Part shown: positions 43,142 to 51,863 of the stretch, in pieces | Layout: the number at the start of each line of letters is the position of its first letter | How positions within the stretch are numbered: position 1 is the first letter of the stretch | Origin: Leadbetterella sp964563435 | GTDB lineage: Bacteria; Bacteroidota; Bacteroidia; Cytophagales; Spirosomataceae | Length of the DNA stretch: 64,000 bases | Assembly: GCA_964563435.1 (NCBI GenBank) | Contig: CAZLXI010000026.1 | Coordinates: 5,217-69,216 of the forward strand | Direction of reading: 5' to 3' | Notes under the pieces: generated by a model | Told to the model about the DNA's origin: nothing | Seen by the model: only the letters and a program-made list of their open reading frames with translations | The model's database searches: none | Translations under genes and position numbers: made by a program

Positions 43142-44614
43142 TTAATATGCTTTGGCAAACAACACCCTGCCTTGGGAAGGTTGGCCCGAGTACACGCACC
43201 GGCCTTCCTCCTCCTTAAAGTCTAAAGGAATACAACGTATGGTAGCCTTGGTGAGTTCCTTGATCTTTTCCTCGGTCTCCGAAGTCCCGTCCCAATGTGC
43301 TGAAAGGAACCCCCCTTCTTCAATTTTGGTCGTAAATTCCGCCCATGTATTGACTTCAAAGGTATTCTCCTCCCTGAATTTCAATGCCCGGCTATAAATA
43401 TTGGCCTGGATATCTTCCAGCAGGCCCAGCAGGTAGTCACAGATACCGTCAAGCGAAACCGTTTCCTTGGTCCTTGTATCTCTCCGGGCCACTTCTACCT
43501 CGTTATTTTCCAGGTCTCTTGCACCCACTGCTATCCGTACGGGTACGCCTTTAAGCTCATATTCCGCAAACTTCCATCCCGGCCTGGCCGAGTCATCGTC
43601 GTCAAATTTCACACTGACACCGTTCGATTTTAACTCCCTGATCAACGGAAGAAGCCTTTCATAAATAGCGTTCAGCTGCTCTTCGCCCTTATAAATAGGA
43701 ACGATCACCACCTGGACAGGCGCCAGCCGGGGAGGCAGCACCAGTCCCTGGTCATCCGAATGCGCCATAATAAGTGCTCCCATCAGGCGGGTACTTACCC
43801 CCCAGGAGGTTCCCCAGACATACTCCAGGTTACCGTTTTTATCCTGGAACTTCACATCAAAGGCTTTGGCAAAATTCTGGCCCAGGAAATGGCTGGTTCC
43901 CGCCTGCAGGGCTTTACCGTCCTGCATCAGCGCTTCGATGCACATCGTATCATCGGCCCCGGCAAAACGCTCGTTTGGAGTTTTTTTTCCTCTTACCACC
44001 GGCATAGCCATCCATTCTTCAGCGAACCGGGCATACACTTCCAGCATCTGTTCCGTTTCTGCAACGGCCTCCTCGCTGGTGGCGTGAGCGGTGTGACCTT
44101 CCTGCCAAAGGAACTCCGCCGTGCGAAGGAAGATCCGGGTACGCATTTCCCAACGGACCACATTGGCCCACTGGTTGATCAGGATGGGGAGGTCGCGGTG
44201 CGACTGCACCCAGTTCTTATAGCTGTTCCAGATCACGGTCTCCGAAGTAGGCCTTACGATCAGCTCTTCTTCCAGCTTGGCTTCGGGATCCACAACCACT
44301 CCTGCCCCACCCGGGTCATTTTTCAGCCGGTAGTGGGTGATCACGGCGCATTCCTTGGCAAAACCCTCCACATGTGAAGCCTCCTTAGACAGGAACGACT
44401 TGGGAATAAAAAGCGGGAAGTACGCATTGGTATGGCCCGTCTCTTTGAACATATCGTCCAGTGCCCGCTGCATTTTTTCCCAGATGGCATAGCCATAGGG
44501 TTTGATTACCATGCATCCCCTGACCGCAGAATTCTCGGCCAGGTTGGCCCTTTTCACCAGTTCATTATACCATTCTGAGTAATTTTCACTTCGGGTGGGT
44601 AACGATTTCGACAT
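43142..44614 (-). CDS. proS: Prolyl-tRNA synthetase, archaeal/eukaryotic-like type
   Basis: This 490-residue enzyme charges tRNA-Pro. Class II motifs are present: the motif 2 region RTAEFLWQEGHTAHAT (about 162-177) and motif 3 near GALIMAHSDDQGL (about 287-299). An anticodon-binding domain follows (PVQVVIVPIYKG), then a C-terminal extension ending in the characteristic Tyr (RVLFAKAY). It lacks the INS editing insert of the bacterial-type enzyme. This type is usual in Bacteroidota. A TATCTTTG box lies at 44696-44689 upstream. Confidence 0.95.
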   Translation of the reverse strand: MSKSLPTRSENYSEWYNELVKRANLAENSAVRGCMVIKPYGYAIWEKMQRALDDMFKETGHTNAYFPLFIPKSFLSKEASHVEGFAKECAVITHYRLKNDPGGAGVVVDPEAKLEEELIVRPTSETVIWNSYKNWVQSHRDLPILINQWANVVRWEMRTRIFLRTAEFLWQEGHTAHATSEEAVAETEQMLEVYARFAEEWMAMPVVRGKKTPNERFAGADDTMCIEALMQDGKALQAGTSHFLGQNFAKAFDVKFQDKNGNLEYVWGTSWGVSTRLMGALIMAHSDDQGLVLPPRLAPVQVVIVPIYKGEEQLNAIYERLLPLIRELKSNGVSVKFDDDDSARPGWKFAEYELKGVPVRIAVGARDLENNEVEVARRDTRTKETVSLDGICDYLLGLLEDIQANIYSRALKFREENTFEVNTWAEFTTKIEEGGFLSAHWDGTSETEEKIKELTKATIRCIPLDFKEEEGRCVYSGQPSQGRVLFAKAY

Positions 44615-44684
44615 CTTCTGATTATTAAAATTGTACAGTTTCCCGGTGCTCCTCGTTAATTAATAGTTAAGGGGAAACTTGGAA

Positions 44685-44715
44685 TTTGCAAAGATAAGTC
44701 ATATAATTACATTTG
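44685..44715 (+). promoter_or_regulatory. Promoter of the low-complexity lipoprotein gene
   Basis: TTTG (44685-44688), a 19-bp spacer and TACATTTG (44708-44715) match the Bacteroidota consensus. It implies a leader of about 140 nt. The opposite strand has a -7 box for proS at the same place. Confidence 0.6.
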
Positions 44716-44861
44716 TAAGAAGATGTTTGAACATATTCTGAACTTAAAACCGGCTTTACCGGGTGTTAAAAAAAATGTTAAAGGCAGTCAAACCTTTACG
44801 CATGATTTAAGTCTAATATGTAAAGTGAAAGATTTTAAGACTTTTAAATATAATTACAACT

Positions 44862-46130
44862 ATGAAAATCAATAGATTGGCATTGTTTTTAGGAGCGGGG
44901 ATACTGATGGCTTCCTGTACCGGTAAATCTGTACCGTCAAAAACGGACACAGATGACCTGTACGTGAAGTCGGGCGATGTGGTACTTCCCGGTGCGGTGG
45001 CTTCTGCCAGAACCCAGGCCCCTCCGGCTCTTCCGTATGACGACAGCTACGACCCGGTTACAGAGGGTTTTCAGGGAGGTACCGATGAGTACTTTGATGA
45101 GAATTATCTTACCAGCAAGGACCTTAAAAGAAAAACAGGTGCCGGAGCGGGATATTCCGACGGCTATGCCGACGGTTACAGCCAGGGATGGTCTGATAAC
45201 GCATGGACCTTTGCCGGCGCAGGCCGGCTTTGGAACTCGCCCTACGGATTCAATTCTTTCTATCCTTCCTTCGGTTCAGGAATGTTCTTCTCCTATTCTC
45301 CTTTCATCGGATTCGGAAACTCCTGGAACATGGGCTGGGGTTCACGCTGGGGCTCAAGATGGGGCGGCTGGTATGATCCCTGGGATCCGTTCTTCGGATC
45401 GTATGCCTACGGTTGGGGCGGTTCTCCTTATTTCGGATATAACAGGTTTTATTCTCCCTGGGGATATAATTCTTACTACTCGGGCTGGGGCGATCCTTAC
45501 GGCTACGGCTGGGGCAACCCCTATTACGGACACCAGACTGTATTTGTGAATAACATTTACAACGGAAGAACCGTAAGACAGCGGAATTCAACGCTGGCCA
45601 ACAGCCGGTATAATGACCAACTGGTCAGCAGAACGTCGGCCAATAATGCCCGGGTGGCTGCAGTAGACAGAGGCTCCCGTTCTGCGGTAAGCAGAAGCGC
45701 AGGGAGTTCTGCAAGAGATGTCAACTCTTCTGCCAGAATGAGTTCAGCAGACAGAAGCAGCATCAGCAGAAGCTCCGGAACAAGAAGCTATGACGCATAT
45801 ACCCGAAGCAGCTCTGTTAACTCTGCACGGTCATCACAATCGGCCGGGTCGAGAGTCGGATCATCTGCAGGCAGGAGCGGAAATCCTTCTTCTGCGGGTA
45901 GACAAAGCTCTCCTACCTACAATCGTTCTTCCGGCAGCAGCACCGGTCGTAGCTCTTCGCCATCCTATAACAGCGGTGGTAGCAGAAGCTCATCTCCTTC
46001 TTATAATGCCGGATCTTCTTCCCGTTCGTCAGGCGGTAGCAGCAGTAGTAGTGGAGGTAGCAGAAGCAGCAGTGGTGGCGGAGGCGGCGGTAGCAGTAGC
46101 AGTGGAGGTGGCAGCAGAGGCCGCGGATAA
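44862..46130 (+). CDS. Low-complexity Gly/Trp/Tyr- and Ser/Arg-rich lipoprotein
   Basis: The product has 422 residues, with lipobox LMASC (Cys19). Four zones are visible: an acidic N-terminal zone (20-85); a region of about 120 residues dominated by Gly, Trp, Tyr, Phe, Ser and Pro (about 115-225, with repeats such as WGSRWGGWYDPW and YGYGWGNPYYG); an Arg/Ser/Asn zone (about 235-330); and a tail of Ser/Gly/Arg/Pro ending in poly-Ser/Gly (about 330-422). I do not recognise a domain; similar proteins in Bacteroidota are poorly described. Surface-exposed, adhesive or gel-like behaviour is a guess from composition. A terminator follows. Confidence 0.75.
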   Translation: MKINRLALFLGAGILMASCTGKSVPSKTDTDDLYVKSGDVVLPGAVASARTQAPPALPYDDSYDPVTEGFQGGTDEYFDENYLTSKDLKRKTGAGAGYSDGYADGYSQGWSDNAWTFAGAGRLWNSPYGFNSFYPSFGSGMFFSYSPFIGFGNSWNMGWGSRWGSRWGGWYDPWDPFFGSYAYGWGGSPYFGYNRFYSPWGYNSYYSGWGDPYGYGWGNPYYGHQTVFVNNIYNGRTVRQRNSTLANSRYNDQLVSRTSANNARVAAVDRGSRSAVSRSAGSSARDVNSSARMSSADRSSISRSSGTRSYDAYTRSSSVNSARSSQSAGSRVGSSAGRSGNPSSAGRQSSPTYNRSSGSSTGRSSSPSYNSGGSRSSSPSYNAGSSSRSSGGSSSSSGGSRSSSGGGGGGSSSSGGGSRGRG

Positions 46131-46155
46131 TTTAAAAAGGAACACATCGTTATAT

Positions 46156-46200
46156 TCCCCGCTGATTAACCAATTTCGTTTGTTGGCGGGGATTTTTTTT
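46156..46200 (+). terminator. Terminator after the low-complexity lipoprotein gene
   Basis: TCCCCGC pairs with GCGGGGA (46186-46192), followed by eight T. The next gene starts 14 bp later. Confidence 0.75.
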
Positions 46201-46213
46201 TCTGATAATTACA

Positions 46214-47716
46214 ATGAAGAAGTTAATTTTAACAGGCCTCACAGGCATAGCCTTTTGTTTAACTGCAAAGGCGCAAGGCACTGATGAACCCTTTTTCCAC
46301 CTCAGGAAGTTCTACACACAGGGTAACTACGGCACAGCAAGAAGCCAGGCAATGGGCGGAGCCTTTACCGCCCTGGGTGCCGATCTGAGCAATACCTACA
46401 TCAATCCTGCCGGTCTGGGGTTTTATAACCGCTCGGAATTTTCCGGTACGTTTAACTTTACAGGAAGCAACAGTACTGCCACTTATATCGGGCAGTCACA
46501 AACTACCAACCGTTCTCCCCTTGATATCGGCCAACTGGGCGTGGTATTTTCAAGGGATGGTATGGGCTCCCGGCTAAAGAAAAGCAATTTCGGTATTTCG
46601 TATAGTACCCTTTCTAATTTCTCCCATACATATTCTTACGCCGGGGTTAACAACGCCCACTCCATCTCCGATTCTTTTGCCGAGCTGGCTAATGGCTCCG
46701 GTCTGACTCCCGGGGAGATCGCCGACGATTATGATGAATACGGAAATGCACCGGACGGATTCTCTATGGCAGTCATGGGCGGACTACTTTATTACGAAGA
46801 TGGCCGTTATATTGTCAATGAAGACGCGCTTCCCGTGAATCAGTCGGGGAAGGTGACCGAGTCAGGAAACGTGGGCCAGCTGAATATAAGCTATGGTGCT
46901 AATTTCGATGACAAGACCTATTTTGGCCTTGGACTGGGCATCCAGACCCTGCGTTTTGACCGGGCTACGGCCTTTGATGAAATATTTCCCTCCAACTCCA
47001 GCTACCTGAAATCCCAGTATTATGACAACGAGCTGACCATCACAGGTACAGGACTTAACCTTACGCTGGGGATGATTCAGCGACTGAATGACCACCTGAA
47101 TGTGGGTGCCTCTGTCACCACCCCCACCCTGATGTGGGTCACCGACAGCTTTGTCCAATTCGCGGGGTCTAATCCCGTGACCCCGGATGCCGTATTGTAT
47201 GAAACTTCTGCCCGAACAGCCCTTGACGAATTCAGGTACAGGATAGTGTCACCCCTGCGGGCCAGTGCCGGTATCAGCGCGTTTTTACCGAAAAAGATAG
47301 GGGTGGTCAGCCTGGAAGCGGAATACGTGGGCTTCAGCAGAATGAGCATTAAAGATAAAGACTCAGCCGGCTGGTCAGACGGTCAGAACGGAATGATCGG
47401 GAATGAATACAAAGACGTGGTTAACCTAAAGGCGGGTTTGGAACTGAGAAAAGGAATAGGAAGGCTGAGGGGCGGACTTAACTTTATCAATGACCCGCTG
47501 CGTTATGCCGCTGACTTCAATGTGAAGAAAAACACAGTAATCGGAAGCGCCGGTATCGGTATCCGAAACTCTAATTTTTTTGTTGACCTGTCGTACTCCC
47601 GGTATATCAACACAGGGACTTACAATCCTTATATCCTGGATGACGCAAGCCATAATTCCGTAACCTTCCGCCAGACCAGAGGCACGGTGGGGATAACGGT
47701 GGGGTCGTTCTTTTAA
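46214..47716 (+). CDS. OmpP1/FadL-like outer-membrane transport protein
   Basis: The product has 500 residues with a signal peptide (MKKLILTGLTGIAFCLTAKAQ). The N-terminus of the mature protein (YGTARSQAMGGAFTALGADLSNTYINPAGLGFY) is the FadL-type hatch segment, in which NPAGL is the family hallmark. The rest alternates as a beta barrel and ends in RGTVGITVGSFF with a C-terminal Phe. FadL members bring hydrophobic compounds across the outer membrane; Bacteroidota versions are often labelled hemin receptor without proof. A terminator follows. Confidence 0.85.
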   Translation: MKKLILTGLTGIAFCLTAKAQGTDEPFFHLRKFYTQGNYGTARSQAMGGAFTALGADLSNTYINPAGLGFYNRSEFSGTFNFTGSNSTATYIGQSQTTNRSPLDIGQLGVVFSRDGMGSRLKKSNFGISYSTLSNFSHTYSYAGVNNAHSISDSFAELANGSGLTPGEIADDYDEYGNAPDGFSMAVMGGLLYYEDGRYIVNEDALPVNQSGKVTESGNVGQLNISYGANFDDKTYFGLGLGIQTLRFDRATAFDEIFPSNSSYLKSQYYDNELTITGTGLNLTLGMIQRLNDHLNVGASVTTPTLMWVTDSFVQFAGSNPVTPDAVLYETSARTALDEFRYRIVSPLRASAGISAFLPKKIGVVSLEAEYVGFSRMSIKDKDSAGWSDGQNGMIGNEYKDVVNLKAGLELRKGIGRLRGGLNFINDPLRYAADFNVKKNTVIGSAGIGIRNSNFFVDLSYSRYINTGTYNPYILDDASHNSVTFRQTRGTVGITVGSFF

Positions 47717-47741
47717 AACATTGAGCATTTATAAAGCATTC

Positions 47742-47768
47742 AGGGCCGGATTTCCGGCCCTTTTTTAT
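47742..47768 (+). terminator. Terminator after the OmpP1-like gene
   Basis: AGGGCCGG pairs with CCGGCCCT around ATTT and is followed by a T-run. Confidence 0.85.
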
Positions 47769-47918
47769 TTAATTCTGCCGTAAAAAACCACGGTCCGCGA
47801 GAGGGTGCGTAAGCATCTGTTTTATCTTCAGTTCATACCAACATAAAAAGAGTCATGACCAAACATTGGTAATACTATTGCTTTTCACTACCTTAACAGC
47901 AGAAAATCAACGGATAAT

Positions 47919-48473
47919 ATGACTTTAGTACTGATCCTTGCGGCCTTACTGGTCCTGCTTCTGCTTTATGGAGTTTCTGTTTACAATAAGCTCATTCGTC
48001 TGAAAAACCTTGTAAAAGAAGCCTGGAGCAGTATCGATGTGATGTTAAAAAAGCGTCACGACCTTATCCCTAACCTGGTGGAAACCGTCAAAGGCTACGC
48101 TTCCCACGAAAAAGAAACCCTGCAATCGGTCATCGATGCCCGGAACCAGGCAGCCGGAAGAGGCTCCGTAAAAGACACCGAGGCAGCCGAAAGCCGGCTA
48201 AGTTCGGCATTGACCCGGCTTTTCGCCCTGGCAGAGCAATACCCCGACCTGAAAGCCAATACCAACTTCCTCCAATTACAGGATCAGCTGGCGGCCATTG
48301 AGGGTGACATTGAGAAGTCAAGAAGATATTATAACGGCACAGCCCGAAACTACAACATCGTGATCGAGTCATTTCCGAGCAATATCGTATCGGGAATGTT
48401 CAATTTTGAGAAAGAGGCGTATTTCGAACTCAGCAACCCGGAAGAACGGAACGTTCCCCAAGTGAAGTTTTAA
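47919..48473 (+). CDS. lemA: LemA family protein
   Basis: The product has 184 residues. One N-terminal transmembrane helix (2-22) is followed by the LemA helical bundle: YNKLIRLKNLVKEAWSSIDV (about 23-42), LKKRHDLIPNLVETVKGYA (about 44-62) and a closing ARNYNIVIESFPSNIVSGMF (about 147-166). LemA is an inner-membrane protein of unclear biochemical role. It lies 2 bp before the DUF2207 gene, a common pairing. Confidence 0.93.
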   Translation: MTLVLILAALLVLLLLYGVSVYNKLIRLKNLVKEAWSSIDVMLKKRHDLIPNLVETVKGYASHEKETLQSVIDARNQAAGRGSVKDTEAAESRLSSALTRLFALAEQYPDLKANTNFLQLQDQLAAIEGDIEKSRRYYNGTARNYNIVIESFPSNIVSGMFNFEKEAYFELSNPEERNVPQVKF

Positions 48474-48475
48474 CC

Positions 48476-50353
48476 ATGAAACGTATCTTCCTGCTTCTTT
48501 TCCTGACCTTTACCGGCCTGTCGGCCCCTGCCCAGGATCTAAGCCTTGAACGTATTCTTCTGTATGATGTGGAGCTGCAGGTAGACACTTCCACCCGGCT
48601 CACCGTCACCGAAAAATTAAAAGTAAACGTAAAAGGAGAAAACATTCAACGGGGGATTTTCCGGTCGTTACCTGGCCGTCGGGAGATTAACGGCCGGGAT
48701 ATATCGGTTCGGTACGACATACGGTCGGTAAAGAAAAACGGTGAAGAGGAAAAATACCATACCAAAAGCGAAAACGGCGGAAGGGTCATTTACATCGGCG
48801 ATAAAGATGTTTTGCTGGATCCCGGAATTTACGAATACGAGATCACGTACGATACCTACCGGCAGATAGGCTTCTTTGAGGATTTTGATGAGCTGTACTG
48901 GAATGTCACGGGTACCGACTGGGTCTTTCCTATCGATAAGGTCACAGTAAGAGCGATCTTACCGGAAAACGCTGAGATCCTCCAACATGCCTGCTATGCC
49001 GGGCATGCGGGGAGTACGGATCAGGATTGCAGCGTCGCCAAAACCTCCGGCCATACGCTGGAGTGGGCCGCAGAAGGACTGCAACCCTACAACGGTTTAA
49101 CGGTAGCGGCAGGGTTTACCAAAGGAATCGTAAAAGAGCCGGAAACCCCGGCGGTACTCAAAACCGGGAACTTGTCCAAGCTCTTAAGCGGCATCGGTGT
49201 TCTGCTTTTGATCTGGATGGGATATTTATGGAATCGCCACGGCAGAGACCACGAGAGGCCTACGGTTTACCCCCGGTTTGAGGTCCCTCACCACCTCTCA
49301 CCTGCTTCGTTGGGTTTCTTACATCACGGGCGGTATCGCCAGAACCTGATCGCCGCCTCCCTGATCCACCTGGCCGTAAAAGGCTATATTATGATCGATC
49401 AACCTTCCAAAAAGGGGCTGTTCAGCCGTTCTGTATTTACCCTCCAAAAGCTGAAAGCCCCCGATGCCGGGCTCGCGCCGGAAGAAAGTAAGCTGATGAA
49501 TGACCTGTTTGCAGGTGGTAAGGACAGCATAGCCATTGACGGTCAATACGACACCCAAATTGCCGCTGCGGTTCAGGCCTACCACTTCGGCCTGAGTAGT
49601 GTAAATCAACCGAAACTCCGCAAAGGGAGCAACTGGCCCAAAGTACTTTGGGTGTTTTTGGGACTGTCTCTGGTGTATTGGGCGATCATTATTTACAGCT
49701 ACAATCACCTGTACGAAGAAACGAAGTTCGCTTTCGGTATCGCCCTTTATGTGGGTGCCTTCATCACCCTTATCATTATTATGAGCGTGCGTCTGAAGGT
49801 GGCCCTGTACATTATCCTGCTTCCGCTCATCTTTTCTGGCATTGGAGTGGCTTTCTGGTACTTCTTTTCCGACAGAATACCAGACTCCTTCATTTTAGCC
49901 TACCTGTTTTTACTGCTCGGCGTGATAACCTTGGCGGTCTTCAATTACCTGGTAAAGCAGCCCGGCGAAGAACTGATCGAAAAGCAATCGCAGATAGAAG
50001 GCTTCAAAATGTACCTGGAAACAGCAGAAAGTGAGCTCATCAGGTTCCATAATCCACCCCGGATTACCCCTGAGATATTCGAAAAATACCTGCCTTACGC
50101 TTTGGTATTGGGTGTAGACGGTATCTGGGGCAAAAAGTTTGAGCAGAGTCTCCAGGCTCAGGCCCAACCTTACGAGAACCGGTGGTATACCGGCAGCTCG
50201 GCGGCTCATTTCTCCGGTAGTATGACCGGCAACCTCAGCCGAGGCCTGACCGGTACCATGAGCTCTTCATCGGTTGCTCCGGGCAGCAGCGGTTCGGGCG
50301 GTGGCGGCTCGTCCGGGGGCGGAGGAGGCGGAGGCGGCGGGGGTGGCTGGTAG
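48476..50353 (+). CDS. DUF2207 membrane protein with glycine-rich tail
   Basis: The product has 625 residues with signal peptide MKRIFLLLFLTFTGLSAPAQ. An extracytoplasmic DUF2207 domain covers about 21-225 (LERILLYDVELQVDTS; EYEITYDTYRQIGFFEDFDELYWNVTG). A transmembrane helix lies at about 235-250, a cytoplasmic stretch follows, and three more helices lie at about 388-405, 415-440 and 445-485. The C-terminus ends in Ser/Gly blocks and a run of glycines closing with Trp. Such tails are typical for the family (YPALVLGVDGIWGKKF precedes it) and not a frameshift product. It pairs with lemA. Confidence 0.88.
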   Translation: MKRIFLLLFLTFTGLSAPAQDLSLERILLYDVELQVDTSTRLTVTEKLKVNVKGENIQRGIFRSLPGRREINGRDISVRYDIRSVKKNGEEEKYHTKSENGGRVIYIGDKDVLLDPGIYEYEITYDTYRQIGFFEDFDELYWNVTGTDWVFPIDKVTVRAILPENAEILQHACYAGHAGSTDQDCSVAKTSGHTLEWAAEGLQPYNGLTVAAGFTKGIVKEPETPAVLKTGNLSKLLSGIGVLLLIWMGYLWNRHGRDHERPTVYPRFEVPHHLSPASLGFLHHGRYRQNLIAASLIHLAVKGYIMIDQPSKKGLFSRSVFTLQKLKAPDAGLAPEESKLMNDLFAGGKDSIAIDGQYDTQIAAAVQAYHFGLSSVNQPKLRKGSNWPKVLWVFLGLSLVYWAIIIYSYNHLYEETKFAFGIALYVGAFITLIIIMSVRLKVALYIILLPLIFSGIGVAFWYFFSDRIPDSFILAYLFLLLGVITLAVFNYLVKQPGEELIEKQSQIEGFKMYLETAESELIRFHNPPRITPEIFEKYLPYALVLGVDGIWGKKFEQSLQAQAQPYENRWYTGSSAAHFSGSMTGNLSRGLTGTMSSSSVAPGSSGSGGGGSSGGGGGGGGGGGW

Positions 50354-50473
50354 CTCCATTTCCCTAGGCATTTACCAGGAATTTATATGCCTTGGTATTG
50401 CTCTGTAGCCCGAAAGTTCAGAAATTAAAAATGATAAGGTGATCTTTGCTCCTTTATATTTGTATGAAATAAC

Positions 50474-51739
50474 TTAAAAGTTCCCTTTCCGTGTCATCTG
50501 GTACCCGATCAGGCTGATATGCCGCTTTCCTGGCACGGCGTGGTAGACGAAGACCTCGTAGGTGTTGCCGGCCTGCTGGAAGTTGCCTTCAAAATAGCTT
50601 TGATCCACTTCGCCGGTGGCGGTATTCCGGAGGCCGAAGGCGAAATCATAAACGCCGTTCTTCAGCAGCAGGGTGTGCTGCAACAGCCCGGATTCCGGGT
50701 CAGGCTCCATGGGCAAATAGTTCCAGTCGGTCAGCTTTCCGTAGAGCACGGGTTCTGTACCATCGGGGTAATGGCTGGGCGTCAGCTGAAAAAAAACGTT
50801 TGAGTAGTCCGAGCTTATATCGGCATCGCCACCATCGCGGTTGGAAATGACAAAGCCGCCGTCGTTATCATAAGCATCAACAAAATTGGTACTGGAGCGC
50901 CTTAGCTGAGGAGTCGTGAATACATCGTCGGGTTTACCCCGGATGACCTCCTTCACGTTCTGCCCGCGGCTGAAGCTGCTGCTGACATCCAGGTATCGGA
51001 ATTCGTTTCCCGCAGGAAAGAGGTAGCTGTTATTGAATTGCTGCAGGGTGAATGTATTTCTTCCGGAGCTAACCAGGTCGGCGTTATCTATCTCTTTCCA
51101 AAGATTCTGGTTGAAACGAACAAACACTTTCAGCTCGCGCCGGGGAATACCGATCCGGTAATTCAGCAGGTCGATTTTAAGATCCAGTTGCTGGTGGGTT
51201 TTCCAGAATTCGGGGTCACGCGAGGGCTGGGCCATGGCGGTAATATTGATCCCACTTTCATAGATCCAGAACTTTCGTTGCACCACCAGCTCGTCATTTT
51301 CAAAAAGCTGCAGGACAAAGTTACCGGAGATCAGCGGCTTGGGCACAATGAACCGGTAGTGATAATACGGCACCTTAGTGTTTTGGGAGACCTGGAAGTC
51401 ATTCAGGAAGAATTCGTTGATCCCGGCCAGGTATTCCATATCCAGCAGGCGTGACCGGCTCCAGTCTGCTTCGCAGTGCATTATCCTCACCTTGTACTGG
51501 GAGAACCGGGCTTTCAGATCATCAAATTCGAGAACGAGCTGCTGGGCCGCATTCTGCAGGTCGGCCACCGGAGGATTCAGGTAGCGAATCTCCGGTTTGT
51601 CTCCCCGGGTAAACGCGTACAGGGTTAGGGTCTTCAGGGATTCGGTATGGGTAAATTCTTCATACAGCTGCTGCGCCCGGGCTTCCCCGATGATGAGCAG
51701 TACAAGGATAACACCCGGGAGGAATGATTTTATCATCAA
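50474..51739 (-). CDS. Type IX secretion system plug-domain protein (DUF5103)
   Basis: The product has 421 residues with signal peptide MMIKSFLPGVILVLLIIGEARAQ. The DUF5103 family includes the Plug protein that closes the SprA translocon of the type IX secretion system on the periplasmic side when no substrate is engaged. Conserved segments are LEFDDLKARFSQYKVRIMHC (about 69-88), DWSRSRLLDMEYLAGINEFFLND (about 92-114) and a C-terminal YEVFVYHAVPGKRHISLIGYQ. It stands alone; no sprA or other T9SS genes are in the window. Confidence 0.85.
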   Translation of the reverse strand: MMIKSFLPGVILVLLIIGEARAQQLYEEFTHTESLKTLTLYAFTRGDKPEIRYLNPPVADLQNAAQQLVLEFDDLKARFSQYKVRIMHCEADWSRSRLLDMEYLAGINEFFLNDFQVSQNTKVPYYHYRFIVPKPLISGNFVLQLFENDELVVQRKFWIYESGINITAMAQPSRDPEFWKTHQQLDLKIDLLNYRIGIPRRELKVFVRFNQNLWKEIDNADLVSSGRNTFTLQQFNNSYLFPAGNEFRYLDVSSSFSRGQNVKEVIRGKPDDVFTTPQLRRSSTNFVDAYDNDGGFVISNRDGGDADISSDYSNVFFQLTPSHYPDGTEPVLYGKLTDWNYLPMEPDPESGLLQHTLLLKNGVYDFAFGLRNTATGEVDQSYFEGNFQQAGNTYEVFVYHAVPGKRHISLIGYQMTRKGNF

Positions 51740-51863
51740 TATAACATTAGCTTAGAGCTATGAGCCATGAGCTTATCCCGATCGGAAGGTGATCCGGATC
51801 CGGGCTGGTTGCTGATGGTTCACGGCTGTTTCATTTTCGTTTTTGGGTAGAAATTACGTGTTT

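Noticed and set aside
50284..50350. Glycine run at the end of the DUF2207 protein, considered as a replication-slippage artefact
   Set aside because: Glycine/serine tails closing the protein are common in this family, and the frame ends cleanly.
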